Origin: VRUE01 sp963774555
GTDB taxonomy: Bacteria; Actinomycetota; Thermoleophilia; Solirubrobacterales; 70-9
Length of the DNA: 64,000 nucleotides
Direction: 5' to 3'
Assembly (NCBI GenBank): GCA_963774555.1
Contig: CAVZFL010000001.1
Coordinates: 248,001 to 312,000, forward strand
Shown here: positions 23,671-31,501 of the stretch, in pieces
Numbering within the stretch: position 1 is the first letter of the stretch
Layout: the number at the start of each line of letters is the position of its first letter
Notes under the pieces: model-generated
Seen by the model: the letters and a program-made list of their open reading frames with translations, nothing else
Databases searched by the model: none
Told to the model about the DNA's origin: nothing
Made by a program: the position numbers and the translations under genes

Positions 23671-24894
23671 TCAGCTCCTCGACGTCCTCGGGAGCCCCGC
23701 CCGCCGCCGCACAAGGGGAGCGGACAGGCTGCCCGAGGAGCCGAACTCGATCGCGTACACCGGCCGGAAGGGTTTGGTGGTGGCCTGGACCGACTGAATC
23801 CTGTCCACCCGGTAGCAACGTATTTCGCGGGTCTCGGCTTTGATTCCGTAGAGCAGCAGGGCGCCGGCGCTGCTACGCCGCAGCGAGTAAGGCTCGATCA
23901 AGCGAGTGCTGCCTTTGTAGCCGAGCTCTACGAGCAGGTGGTTGGCGGCGGCGAAGCGCACGACCTCCAGGGGGGCCCGACCCCAGGTCGCAAGGGTTGG
24001 CGGCGGCGACCAGGTCGGGTCCTCGCTCTCCATCGCGCCGATCGCCTCAGCCGGTTCCTCGACGGCGTCTCCCTCAAGCCACTGGAAGAGAACCTCGGCT
24101 TCCTCCCAAAACTGCTCGAAGGGCGGCAGCACCGGCAGCTGGTGGCCGAGCATGTTCTCCCACTCGGATTCGAGCTCGACCCGGAGCGGCGAGGAGTCGA
24201 TGGCGTCGTGGGTCGGGAGGTCGATCCCCTTGCTCTCGCACTTGCGCTCGAGCGTCGAGCGGATCAGCTCCTGCTCCAGGCGCAGGTCTTCGCGGCGGAA
24301 GAGGTTGACGATGTCATAGAGATCACGCGGGCGGGAGCGCTCCCCCATCGCCCGGATCTTCTCGGCGAACAGCTCCTCGAACGCATAGCAGCGAACCTGT
24401 GCCGGGGCTGGCAGCTCGTCCGGATATGCGTGGGCGATTGACCGCAGCACCGGCGGCCGGGCGAGGACCTCGTCGGCGCTCAGATCGAGCTTGATCCGCG
24501 CCGGCGCGGGCGCGCCTCTGGGGCCGCGGTAATAGACCCTCCCTTCCGCCGTGTGCCCGCCGGGGCGCAACCGGACCCGCGGCTCCTGCACGGAGAAGTC
24601 GATGCCACTTGCCTCGTGGACGTTCGCCATCGCCTCGGAGATCAGCGGCAGCACGTCCTCGGCGGAAATCGGCCCGCCGGGAAGGACGGTGAAGTCAAGA
24701 TCCTCGGAGAAGCGGTAGGTCTCGATGTAGCACTTCTTGAGGCAGGTGCCGCCCTTGAAGACCCAGGAGTCCCCGAGCGACTCGCTCTTCCCGATCCCCC
24801 ACAGGAGCCAGCCGAGAACGTAGTCCTTCTCGACCACGTCATCGCGCAACCTCCACTCCTGCACGCGCTCGTCGAGGACGGCGCGGGTGATCAC
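23671..24894 (-). CDS. AbiEii-type nucleotidyltransferase toxin fused to a WYL-like domain, copy 2
   Basis: 407 aa. N-terminal AbiEii core: VEKDYVLGWLLWGI, then WVFKGGTCLKKCYIETYRFSEDLDFTVL (GG ... FSEDLDF, catalytic Asp pair) and EKIRAMGERSRPRDLYDIVNL. The last 110 residues (AAANHLLVELGYKGSTRLIEPYSLRR to LLLYGIKAETREIRCYRVDRIQSV) resemble a WYL domain, a ligand- or nucleic-acid-sensing fold usually seen in regulators. GTG start overlaps the antitoxin stop. The tail makes it about 120 residues longer than copy 1. Confidence 0.82.
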   Translation of the reverse strand: MITRAVLDERVQEWRLRDDVVEKDYVLGWLLWGIGKSESLGDSWVFKGGTCLKKCYIETYRFSEDLDFTVLPGGPISAEDVLPLISEAMANVHEASGIDFSVQEPRVRLRPGGHTAEGRVYYRGPRGAPAPARIKLDLSADEVLARPPVLRSIAHAYPDELPAPAQVRCYAFEELFAEKIRAMGERSRPRDLYDIVNLFRREDLRLEQELIRSTLERKCESKGIDLPTHDAIDSSPLRVELESEWENMLGHQLPVLPPFEQFWEEAEVLFQWLEGDAVEEPAEAIGAMESEDPTWSPPPTLATWGRAPLEVVRFAAANHLLVELGYKGSTRLIEPYSLRRSSAGALLLYGIKAETREIRCYRVDRIQSVQATTKPFRPVYAIEFGSSGSLSAPLVRRRAGLPRTSRS

Positions 24895-25697
24895 GCGGCC
24901 ACCGAATCGATCCGCGCGTTGACGCGCAGGTTCCAGTGCGAATCGCGGGCGCCCGGAGCGTCGATGCCGGGGTCGAGCATCACCACACCGCTTGACATTC
25001 CCTCCCGACAGCGCTCGATCAAATCGGGCTCATGGAGGCCCAGCGCTTCGAGCAGGTAGCCGAGGCGCTTGTAGACGCTGCGGTTGCCCAGCCGGTCGCA
25101 GTAATCAAGCAGCAGACCCTGATCTCGGTGCGGGCTGTCGAAATACTCCGCGAGCATCTCTGCCACATGGCGAATCCCGCCGCCCATCGACGGGTCGTCG
25201 AGGAGGTCGACGATCGTGCGCGAGGGGTCCGAGACGTCGACGCGCTCCGATCCCCGCCACACGCCCACCGTCCCAAATACCTTCGCGGAGTCGACAACCT
25301 TGATCCTCACCGGCGTGCCCTGGATCGCGTCTTTGCGAAAGCCGATCGGCCGCGCGCTCACCACCATCAGGTCACGAAATATCTGCTCGGTCAGACCCCA
25401 GTGCTCGCAGGCGCTCCAGCCGGCGATGTAGCAGGGGGGGTATGCCTTCGCCGCAGCGCGCCAGAGATCGGCGTGCCATTCCTCCGGCACCGAAGCGGAG
25501 AGAGGGACGGCGACGTAGAGTCCGCGCCTGACCCGGGCGAGCCAACCGCGGTCGGCCAGGTAGCGCACGAGACGCTGGGCGCGGGGACGGGGAGCGCCCA
25601 AGACCTCGGCGGCGTCGTCGATCGTGAACGGACCATCGATCCGGTTGAGGCGCACCAAATGCGTCCTGTTCTCTGCGGTTAGACCAGCTGCCGACAT
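24891..25697 (-). CDS. AbiEi-type antitoxin/regulator (type IV TA), copy 2
   Basis: 268 aa from the ATG at 25697. Winged helix at the start (FTIDDAAEVLGAPRPRAQRLVRYLADRGWLARVRRGLYVAVP), then the AbiEi body (CYIAGWSACEHWGLTEQIFRDLMVVSARP). Two earlier ATGs (25718, 25706) exist, but a TATAAT box ends 7 bp before 25697, so the transcript probably starts at or next to this ATG (leaderless). Not closely similar to copy 1. Confidence 0.82.
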   Translation of the reverse strand: MSAAGLTAENRTHLVRLNRIDGPFTIDDAAEVLGAPRPRAQRLVRYLADRGWLARVRRGLYVAVPLSASVPEEWHADLWRAAAKAYPPCYIAGWSACEHWGLTEQIFRDLMVVSARPIGFRKDAIQGTPVRIKVVDSAKVFGTVGVWRGSERVDVSDPSRTIVDLLDDPSMGGGIRHVAEMLAEYFDSPHRDQGLLLDYCDRLGNRSVYKRLGYLLEALGLHEPDLIERCREGMSSGVVMLDPGIDAPGARDSHWNLRVNARIDSVAA

Positions 25698-25704
25698 TCT
25701 TCTC

Positions 25705-25728
25705 ATTATAGCGCCCATCTAGTGGGCG
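25705..25728 (-). promoter_or_regulatory. Probable promoter -10 box and operator of the second AbiE operon
   Basis: Minus-strand TATAAT at 25710-25705, seven bases before ATG 25697. CGCCCA-N5-TGGGCG, an inverted repeat at 25712-25728, lies just upstream of the -10 box, where a bound repressor would block RNA polymerase. Confidence 0.5.
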
Positions 25729-25760
25729 TTTCCATGAGTTTATTGTCAGGGAGCTAGCGG

Positions 25761-25930
25761 CCAGGCACTTGACGCCAGGAGTGCCCGAAACGCCGACAAT
25801 CCCCGCTAATCCGTGCATATCCGCGTCGACGGCGACTCTGGGCCGCGCCCGCGAATCCCCTGCTAATCCGCGCCTTCTAACGCTTGAATCACCGGCCAGA
25901 GCCGAGTCATCGCACCCAGGAGGTCGGCGG
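25761..25930 (+). repeat. Right-end attachment repeat 2 with a degraded tRNA-Ala 3' half
   Basis: Second copy of the repeat at 21655-21823, ending ATCGCAC (25909-25915), CCAGGAGGTCGGCGG. After 25930 the tRNA text is lost (GTTCGAGACACACG instead of a T-arm and acceptor stem). Together with 21655-21843 it brackets a 4-kb integrase-less cassette. Confidence 0.72.
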
Positions 25931-25949
25931 GTTCGAGACACACGGGGAC

Positions 25950-25967
25950 GGTTCTAAGAACCCTTTT
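25950..25967 (+). terminator. Short hairpin followed by T-run
   Basis: GGTTC-TAA-GAACC then CTTTT, directly after the degraded tRNA end. Resembles a small intrinsic terminator, perhaps the original tRNA terminator. Confidence 0.45.
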
Positions 25968-25987
25968 CAGAATGCCCCTGGGCGAGA

Positions 25988-26572
25988 ATGCCGCCGATGC
26001 CTGACGAGCTGCCGATCCTGCTCTTCGCCACGCCGGCCGAGCTCGAGGCCTGGCTGGAGGAGAGCCATGCCGAGTCCCGGGGGCTCTGGCTGAAGATCGC
26101 CAAGAAGGGGACCGAGCCGCCGAGCGTCACCTATGCCGAGGCACTGGAGCTGGCGCTCTGCTTCGGCTGGATCGACAGCCAGAAGCGCGGCCTCGACGAG
26201 CGCCACTTCCTGCAGCGGTTCACGCCGCGCCGTCCCGGCGGCCGCTGGTCGAAGATCAACCGCGAGAAGGCGGAAGCACTGCTCGCAGCCGGCGCGATGC
26301 GAGCGGCGGGGCTGGCCGAGGTCGAAGCGGCCAAAGCCGATGGTCGCTGGGAGGCCGCCTACGAGGGCCAGCGCGCGGCGGAGGTGCCGGGCGACCTGCG
26401 GCGCGAGCTCGACGCCAATCCCGCCGCGGCCGAGTTCTTCGCCGAGCTCGACAGCGCCAACCGCTACGCGATCGTCTACCGCCTCGGCGACGCGAAGAAG
26501 CCGGAGACGCGCGAACGGCGGCTGCGCAAGTTCGTCGCCATGCTCGAGCGCGGCGAGAAGATCCACCCCTGA
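25988..26572 (+). CDS. YdeI/OmpD-associated family protein
   Basis: 194 aa. LPILLFATPAELEAWLEESHAESRGLWLKIAKKG and YAEALELALCFGWIDSQKRGLDERHFLQRFTPRRPGGRWSKIN are characteristic of YdeI-like proteins (linked in some bacteria to peptide or bacteriocin resistance). The C-terminal RERRLRKFVAMLERGEKIHP is also typical. An ATG three codons later is an equally good start. This is the first chromosomal-type gene after the island. Confidence 0.85.
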   Translation: MPPMPDELPILLFATPAELEAWLEESHAESRGLWLKIAKKGTEPPSVTYAEALELALCFGWIDSQKRGLDERHFLQRFTPRRPGGRWSKINREKAEALLAAGAMRAAGLAEVEAAKADGRWEAAYEGQRAAEVPGDLRRELDANPAAAEFFAELDSANRYAIVYRLGDAKKPETRERRLRKFVAMLERGEKIHP

Positions 26573-26737
26573 CTCAGGCGCTTGGCCGGGGTAAGTGCCT
26601 CGCTAGGGTGGAATGCCGCCGGCAACGTCAATGACGTCAGGCCGTGGGCGGCGCGTTGAGTCGATCCACCGCTTCGAGGTCGAACTGCTCGGAATCCATC
26701 GCCCGGGTTGCACCGGCAGGCACTTGGGGGTGAGCAA
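26573..26737. other. Intergenic gap
   Basis: 165 bp between YdeI and MazF genes; no RNA, repeat or promoter that I can support. Confidence 0.3.
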
Positions 26738-27037
26738 TCAGTCGAGGTCGAATGCAGCCGTGATCGCTTTGCTGAGAGCCGGCTCTTGACTGTCGAGCAG
26801 GACGCCTATCTGCTCTCCCACGGCATCCGTGGGAATGGTGGTGATGTTGTCGCAGCTCACGACCGAGGGCTCGGTGAGGCCGTTCGCAGCATCGACGGCC
26901 ACCTCGGTGGACAGGCCGCGGATGGTTGTGGTGATCGGCGCGACGGTCACCGTCCTGAGGTGCGGCCGGACGAGCTCACGCGTGAGGATCAACACGGGGC
27001 GCGCCTTGTCGAGCCGCGCGACGTGGATCGCCCGCAT
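26738..27037 (-). CDS. MazF/PemK-family mRNA interferase toxin
   Basis: 99 aa. RPVLILTRELVRPHLRTVTVAPITTTIRGLSTEV and PSVVSCDNITTIPTD match the MazF fold, including the conserved Arg-bearing loop and the SxxxCDxI strand. Cleaves RNA at short motifs. ATG overlaps the antitoxin TGA by one base (TGATG), so they are co-translated. Confidence 0.86.
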   Translation of the reverse strand: MRAIHVARLDKARPVLILTRELVRPHLRTVTVAPITTTIRGLSTEVAVDAANGLTEPSVVSCDNITTIPTDAVGEQIGVLLDSQEPALSKAITAAFDLD

Positions 27038-27270
27038 CAGGCCAGGTCATGCGGCAGGCCCGCCGCATACTCGGCGAGCCCTGCGAGCTCTGGGTCCGGG
27101 CCGGTGCGGGCGAGAATCCGGGCATCGCGTTCTGCGAGCTCACGACGACGCTCGCGCTCGAGTGCCCGGGTCACGACAGCGGCCCGGCTGCGCTCCGTGC
27201 CAGAGTCGACGATCTCGTCAACGAAGTCAACAAGGTCGTCTGGGAGTCGCACCGCGATCTGCTTGCTCAT
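27037..27270 (-). CDS. RHH antitoxin of the MazF toxin
   Basis: 77 aa from ATG 27270. KQIAVRLPDDLVDFVDEIVDSGTERSRAAVVTRALERERRRELAERDARIL is an RHH DNA-binding domain plus a charged helix that would wrap the toxin. Direct repeats just upstream are its likely binding sites. Upstream starts only add residues from the repeat region. Confidence 0.84.
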   Translation of the reverse strand: MSKQIAVRLPDDLVDFVDEIVDSGTERSRAAVVTRALERERRRELAERDARILARTGPDPELAGLAEYAAGLPHDLA

Positions 27271-27944
27271 CCCAAAATGGTAGCAAAACGGTAGCACCCA
27301 TTCCGAGGCGCGCCAAGGACCGCGAATGGGTTTGGTGGGCGCTCGGCATTGGCGGCCTTCCAGGTGCCCTCGACGCTGACTCGGCTGCCGCTCGGCGCCT
27401 CGCTTTCGATCCGCTCGGCGAGCACCTTGGCAGTGTCCTCGTCGGTGACGCCGATGAGCAGGAACTTCCAGCGATGGACGGTCGGCAGGCCCTCGCCCCG
27501 CAGCTGCTTGGCGAAGTGCTGGGCATCTCGATACGAGGGAAGGTCGATCCGAACCTCGAATTCGGGATAGCCGCGCTCTTCGGTCTCCTTGCGCTCCGCG
27601 GCGATCAGCGCCGCGTGCTCGGCCGCCCTGGCACTATCGCCATCGGGGAGCGGCTTGTCCGGGTCCTCCCAGTCCTCTGCGATCGGATGCCAGTGCCTGA
27701 GGTCGAGATCGACGCTGCCACCGCGTTCCTCGGCCAGGGTGAGCAGAAGCCCGCTGGCCCGTTCGGCCTGTTTCCTCGTGTCGGCGTAAAGAAAGACGCG
27801 CGCATCGTCACGGCTGACGATGACCCGATCGTGAAAGGCGTCGCTGAGATCGTGCTGCAGGTCCGGAGCTTCGAGTCGCTCGACCAGCCACCGGGCCAAC
27901 CCGGAATCGCCCGACTCAACCTGGACCCGCCAGTCGTCGTTCAT
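27267..27944 (-). CDS. Conserved hypothetical protein next to MurC
   Basis: 225 aa, soluble. Two similar alpha/beta parts, each with an RV(I/F)(V/L)Y-type strand (RVIVSRDDARVFLYADTRKQAERASGLLLTLAEERG; FEVRIDLPSYRDAQHFAKQLRGEGLPTVHRWKFLLIGVTDEDTAKVLAERI), suggesting a duplicated ferredoxin-like fold. Function unknown. ATG at 27944; the divergent murC start is about 40 bp away. Its 3' end overlaps the MazE start by 4 bp. Confidence 0.65.
   Translation of the reverse strand: MNDDWRVQVESGDSGLARWLVERLEAPDLQHDLSDAFHDRVIVSRDDARVFLYADTRKQAERASGLLLTLAEERGGSVDLDLRHWHPIAEDWEDPDKPLPDGDSARAAEHAALIAAERKETEERGYPEFEVRIDLPSYRDAQHFAKQLRGEGLPTVHRWKFLLIGVTDEDTAKVLAERIESEAPSGSRVSVEGTWKAANAERPPNPFAVLGAPRNGCYRFATILG
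27274..27295 (-). promoter_or_regulatory. Tandem 11-bp direct repeats before the MazEF operon
   Basis: On the minus strand GCTACCGTTTT and GCTACCATTTT follow each other without a gap, ending 3 bp before the antitoxin ATG. One helical turn each, AT-rich, and inside the 3' end of the upstream gene; they fit an RHH operator. Confidence 0.55.
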
Positions 27945-27984
27945 GCGGACTGAAGCCTACTTGCGCCTCGATAGCCTTGCGGGC

Positions 27985-29313
27985 GTGAGCGAGGCCCCCT
28001 GGAGCGGGAGACGGCTGCATTTCATCGGTGCCGGAGGGTGTGGGATGAGCGGCCTCGCCCTGGTCGCGAGCCAGCTCGGCGCCGAAGTGACGGGGAGCGA
28101 CCGCAGCCCCTCCATCTTCACCGCCGCGCTGGCCGACGCCGGCCTGCCGGTGGCGATCGGCCAGCGGGTCGAGAACGTGCCGGAGCAGGCGGAGCTCGTC
28201 ATCTCCGCAGCCGTGCCGGCCGACAACGTCGAGCGTCTGGTGGGAAGGGAGCGGGGACAGGCCGAGATCTTTCGCTCCGACCTGCTGGCCGAGCTGACCC
28301 GCTTGCGCCGCTGCCTGGCCGTCGCCGGCACCCACGGCAAGACGACGACGACGGCGATGCTGGTCCACGTGCTCGCATCCTGCGGCGCCGACCCGGCGTT
28401 CATCGTCGGCGGCCTGCTCAGGAGCGCCGGCGGGCACGCACGCTGGGGGTCGGGAGTGTTGGTGGTCGAGGCCGACGAGTCCGACCGCTCGCTGCTCAAG
28501 TACGACGTCGACATCGCCGTCCTGCTCAACGCCGAGCTCGACCATCACGCCCACTACGCCGACGAGGAGGAGGTGCTCGACGTCTTCGCGCGCTTCCTCG
28601 ACGCCGCGCCCCAGGCGATCGTCGCCGCCGATCCGAAGCTCCTGGCGCTGCGAGAGGAGCCGGTCATCGAGATTCCGGCGACTGGCGAGCGCCAAGTCAT
28701 CGCCGGCCGGCAACGCTTCTCCTTCGAGGGCGTCGAGGTCGAGCTGCCGATGCCCGGCGCCCACAACGTGGCGAACGCCACCGCGGCCTTGCAGGCAGCG
28801 GTGACCCTCGGGGTCGACCTCCCGGGCGCCGCGGCCGCGCTGGCCAGCTTCCCCGGCATCTCCCGGCGCTTCGAGCTGATCGGCCACTCCCCCGCCGGCG
28901 CGACGATCTTCGACGACTACGGACACCACCCGACCGAGGTCGCGGCCGCCGTGCAGGCCGCCGCCGAGCTGAAGCCCGACCGCCTGGTCGCGGTCTTCCA
29001 ACCGCACCTGTTCTCCCGCACCGCGCACTTCGCGGCGCAGTTCGCCCGGGCCCTGCTCGCCGCCGACGTCATCTTCGTCTGCGACGTCTACCCGGCCCGC
29101 GAGCGGGCCGAGGACTGGCCTGGAGTCTCCGGGCAGATCGTGGTCGACGCCCTGCGCGAGGCCGGCGCCACCGAGGTGCACTGGGCGCCCGGCCTCGACG
29201 AGGCCGAGCGGCAGCTGAACGCCACCCTGGCGGCCGGCGATCTGTGCCTGCTCGTCGGCGCCGGTGACGTCGGCACGCTGGGCCCTCGCCTGCTCGGCGA
29301 GCGCCCCGCCTGA
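27985..29313 (+). CDS. murC: UDP-N-acetylmuramate--L-alanine ligase MurC
   Basis: About 442 aa. Adds L-Ala to UDP-MurNAc in peptidoglycan synthesis. Seen: N-terminal Rossmann LHFIGAGGCGMSGLA, ATP loop GTHGKTTTTAM, VVEADESDRSLLKYDVDIAVLLNAELDHH, and the C-terminal domain IFDDYGHHPTEVAAA with ERAEDWPGVSGQ. I prefer GTG 27985 as start; an ATG at 27943 would add 14 residues and overlap the divergent gene. It stands alone, outside any division-cell wall cluster in this window. Confidence 0.93.
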   Translation: MSEAPWSGRRLHFIGAGGCGMSGLALVASQLGAEVTGSDRSPSIFTAALADAGLPVAIGQRVENVPEQAELVISAAVPADNVERLVGRERGQAEIFRSDLLAELTRLRRCLAVAGTHGKTTTTAMLVHVLASCGADPAFIVGGLLRSAGGHARWGSGVLVVEADESDRSLLKYDVDIAVLLNAELDHHAHYADEEEVLDVFARFLDAAPQAIVAADPKLLALREEPVIEIPATGERQVIAGRQRFSFEGVEVELPMPGAHNVANATAALQAAVTLGVDLPGAAAALASFPGISRRFELIGHSPAGATIFDDYGHHPTEVAAAVQAAAELKPDRLVAVFQPHLFSRTAHFAAQFARALLAADVIFVCDVYPARERAEDWPGVSGQIVVDALREAGATEVHWAPGLDEAERQLNATLAAGDLCLLVGAGDVGTLGPRLLGERPA

Positions 29314-29318
29314 GCCGT

Positions 29319-30362
29319 ATGCTCGCCAACGTGAACGGCGAGGGAAAGACGGTCCTGGTCAGCGGGGGCTCCGGCTTCCTCGGCGGCTGGTGCATCGTCG
29401 AGCTGCTGCGCCAGGGCTACAGCGTGCGCACAACCGTGCGCGACCTGGCCCGCGAGAGCGAGGTGCGGGCGGCGGTCGCCTCGCAGCTCGATCCGGGCGA
29501 GCGGCTCACCGTGCTCGCCGCCGGCCTCGGCGCGGACGAGGGTTGGCAGCAGGCGGTCGCGGGCTGCACCTACGTCCTCCACGTCGCCTCCCCCTTCCCG
29601 CCCGCGCAGCCCAAGGACCCCGACGAGCTGATCGTGCCGGCCCGCGAGGGCACCCTGCGCGTCCTGCGCGCCGCCCTCGACGCCGGCGTCGAGCGGATCG
29701 TCGTCACCTCCTCGGTGGCGGCGATCGCCGGCGGGGCCAAAGGCCCCGGCCCGCTGACCGAGGCGGACTGGACCAAGCTCGAGACCCCGCAGCTGAGCCC
29801 CTACGTGCAGTCGAAGACGATCGCCGAGAAAGCGGCCTGGGACCTCGTCCGCGAGCGCGGCGAGGAGGATCGCCTCGCCACGGTCAACCCGGGCGCGATC
29901 CTCGGCCCGCTGCTCAGCGACGACCCCTCCTTCTCGCTGCAGGCGATCGAGCGCCTGCTCAAGGGCATGCCCGGCGTGCCGCGGATCGGCTTCAGCTTCG
30001 TCGACGTGCGCGACGTCGCCGCCCTCGAGATCGCCGCGATGACCGCCCCCGAGGCCGGCGGCGAGCGCTTCATCGCCGTCGCCGAGTTCCGCTGGATGGC
30101 CGAAGTCGCCGCCACCCTGCGCGAGCGACTCGGAGCGGCCGCGGCCAAGGTGCCGACCCGCACCGCCCCCAACCTGCTGGTCCGCGCCCTCGCCCTCTTC
30201 GACCCCTCGGTCCGCACCATCTCCAACCAGCTCGGCAAGAAGCTCACCTACTCGAGCGAGAAGAGCCGGACGACGCTCGGCTGGACCCCGCGCCCGGTCG
30301 AGCAGAGCGTCCTCGACACCGCCGAGAGCATGCTCGAGAAGGGCCTCGTCAAAGCCGCTTAG
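29319..30362 (+). CDS. NAD(P)-dependent reductase/epimerase (dihydroflavonol reductase-like SDR)
   Basis: 347 aa extended SDR. TVLVSGGSGFLGGWCIVELLRQGYSVRTTVRDL is the nucleotide-binding GxxGxxG; IVVTSSVAAI is the catalytic Ser region and YVQSKTIAEKAAWDL the Y-x-x-x-K pair. SFVDVRDVAALEIAAMT is typical of the dihydroflavonol-4-reductase/cinnamoyl-CoA reductase branch. Substrate unknown. Starts 5 bp after murC but is probably not functionally linked. A long hairpin follows the stop immediately. Confidence 0.85.
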   Translation: MLANVNGEGKTVLVSGGSGFLGGWCIVELLRQGYSVRTTVRDLARESEVRAAVASQLDPGERLTVLAAGLGADEGWQQAVAGCTYVLHVASPFPPAQPKDPDELIVPAREGTLRVLRAALDAGVERIVVTSSVAAIAGGAKGPGPLTEADWTKLETPQLSPYVQSKTIAEKAAWDLVRERGEEDRLATVNPGAILGPLLSDDPSFSLQAIERLLKGMPGVPRIGFSFVDVRDVAALEIAAMTAPEAGGERFIAVAEFRWMAEVAATLRERLGAAAAKVPTRTAPNLLVRALALFDPSVRTISNQLGKKLTYSSEKSRTTLGWTPRPVEQSVLDTAESMLEKGLVKAA

Positions 30363-30363
30363 C

Positions 30364-30412
30364 AAGGTGCAACGTTTTGTTCCTCTGTCAGGAGAACAAA
30401 ACGTTGCACCTT
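30364..30412. terminator. Long perfect hairpin (19-bp stem) after the SDR gene
   Basis: Arms 30364-30382 and 30394-30412 are exact reverse complements (AAGGTGCAACGTTTTGTTC and its complement), with an 11-nt loop. It starts one base after the TAG stop. Much longer than a normal terminator and AT-richer than its surroundings; see similar elements at 37914 and 40560. The rest of the gap to 30690 shows nothing recognisable. Confidence 0.65.
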
Positions 30413-30690
30413 GATCGGCCCGACGAGGAGTTTGTGGCACGGCCGCCTGGCGCCGGGAAAGATTGTTCGTACCAACACAAGACCGTTCAAGTACCGTCCG
30501 CCGACGCCGCGGTATGCTTGTCCCGCTCGAGTGCCCTGGCGGCGCCGAGCATCAGCCAGGCGTGGCTGTCTAGAGGCAGGCGCGCGGGGTGCGACATAAA
30601 CGAAGCCAGGGCAAACGGCTCCGCAGCGGAAAGCGGGCGCAAGAGCTTTGCGTACCCCTCGCCAGAAGAAACGCACACAGGAGCCGTAGC

Positions 30691-31116
30691 TTGGATCGTC
30701 CGGACCTTCCAGATAGCCCTGCCCGAGGGGCCCTCGTCTCACAGCTCTCCAGAGAGACGGTGCAGCTGCACGCGCGGCTCTACGGGCGTGGCCCGACCAA
30801 GGCGAGGAGCTACCTGCACGGGGACTACGCGGTCTGCGTGCTCGAGGAAGTCTTCACCACCGCCGAGCGCACCCTGATCGGGGCCGGCTCGGGCGAGCAC
30901 GTCCGCGACACCCGCGAGAAGTTCCAGGATGCGGTCAAGGCCGAGTTCATCGAGGTGGTCGAGCGGATAACCGGGCGCACGGTGCGCGTCTTCCTCAGCC
31001 AGGTCGACATCGAGGCCAACCTGGCCCTGGAGTTCTTCATCTTCGCCGATGGCGACGACCACGCCGTGGTCGCGAGCGACGACGGCGCCGGGCCGAGCGC
31101 GAGCGCGAGCGAATAA
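30691..31116 (+). CDS. DUF2294 family protein, copy 1 of 3
   Basis: 141 aa. ETVQLHARLYGRGPTKARSYLHGDYAVCVLEEVFTTAERTLIGAG and TREKFQDAVKAEFIEVVERITGRTVRVFLSQVDIEANLALEFFIF fit the DUF2294 pattern (small alpha/beta domain, function unknown). I start at TTG 30691 behind CAGGAG because copy 3 has the same arrangement (TTG-GAC behind AGGAG); longer starts upstream give Arg-rich, non-homologous sequence. A Ser/Ala-rich tail (ASASE) is specific to this copy. Confidence 0.75.
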   Translation: MDRPDLPDSPARGALVSQLSRETVQLHARLYGRGPTKARSYLHGDYAVCVLEEVFTTAERTLIGAGSGEHVRDTREKFQDAVKAEFIEVVERITGRTVRVFLSQVDIEANLALEFFIFADGDDHAVVASDDGAGPSASASE

Positions 31117-31132
31117 GCAGGCCCGCTGCGGG

Positions 31133-31501
31133 CTAGGGCGACGGGCGCTCGCCGAGCAGGAAGACGTCGATCGCCATATCCGGGTCGACGTGAACGACGC
31201 TGAGGAAGGCTTCCACGGGACGGCCCATGACCCGTTCGACGCTCGCCTTGTACTCGCCTTCCAGGGCTTGCTGGTGAAGACCGCGGGTGCGCCGCACGTG
31301 CTCTGCTTGGCCGGCGCGGATCAGCGTTCGCTCGACCGCCGTGTAGATGTCGCTGAGGACGCAGACCACCATCTCGTCGTTGACGAAGCTCTTCGCCGCC
31401 CCCGGGCCGCGGCCGAAGTACTCGCGGTGCAGGGCGACCATCGCGTTCGAGACTTCGACGAGCGCGTGGCCGCCGCCCTTGGGAGTGTCTTTTCCGACCA
31501 T
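31133..31501 (-). CDS. DUF2294 family protein, copy 2 of 3 (inverted)
   Basis: 122 aa. MVALHREYFGRGPGAAKSFVNDEMVVCVLSDIYTAVERTLIRAG and VERVMGRPVEAFLSVVHVDPDMAIDVFLL align with copies 1 and 3. ATG at 31501 with GGAG 7-8 bp upstream. It converges on copy 1 (16 bp apart) and diverges from copy 3. Function unknown. Confidence 0.78.
   Translation of the reverse strand: MVGKDTPKGGGHALVEVSNAMVALHREYFGRGPGAAKSFVNDEMVVCVLSDIYTAVERTLIRAGQAEHVRRTRGLHQQALEGEYKASVERVMGRPVEAFLSVVHVDPDMAIDVFLLGERPSP

Noticed and set aside
5878..25930. Prophage
   Set aside because: No capsid, terminase, portal, tail or lysis genes; cargo is TA and conflict genes with tyrosine recombinases.
6000..26000. CRISPR array or Cas genes
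   Set aside because: The repeats seen are short phased words or two long attachment repeats; no regular repeat-spacer pattern.
27957..30440. Large minus-strand frames opposite murC and the SDR gene
   Set aside because: Low-complexity translations; the plus-strand genes carry full catalytic motifs.
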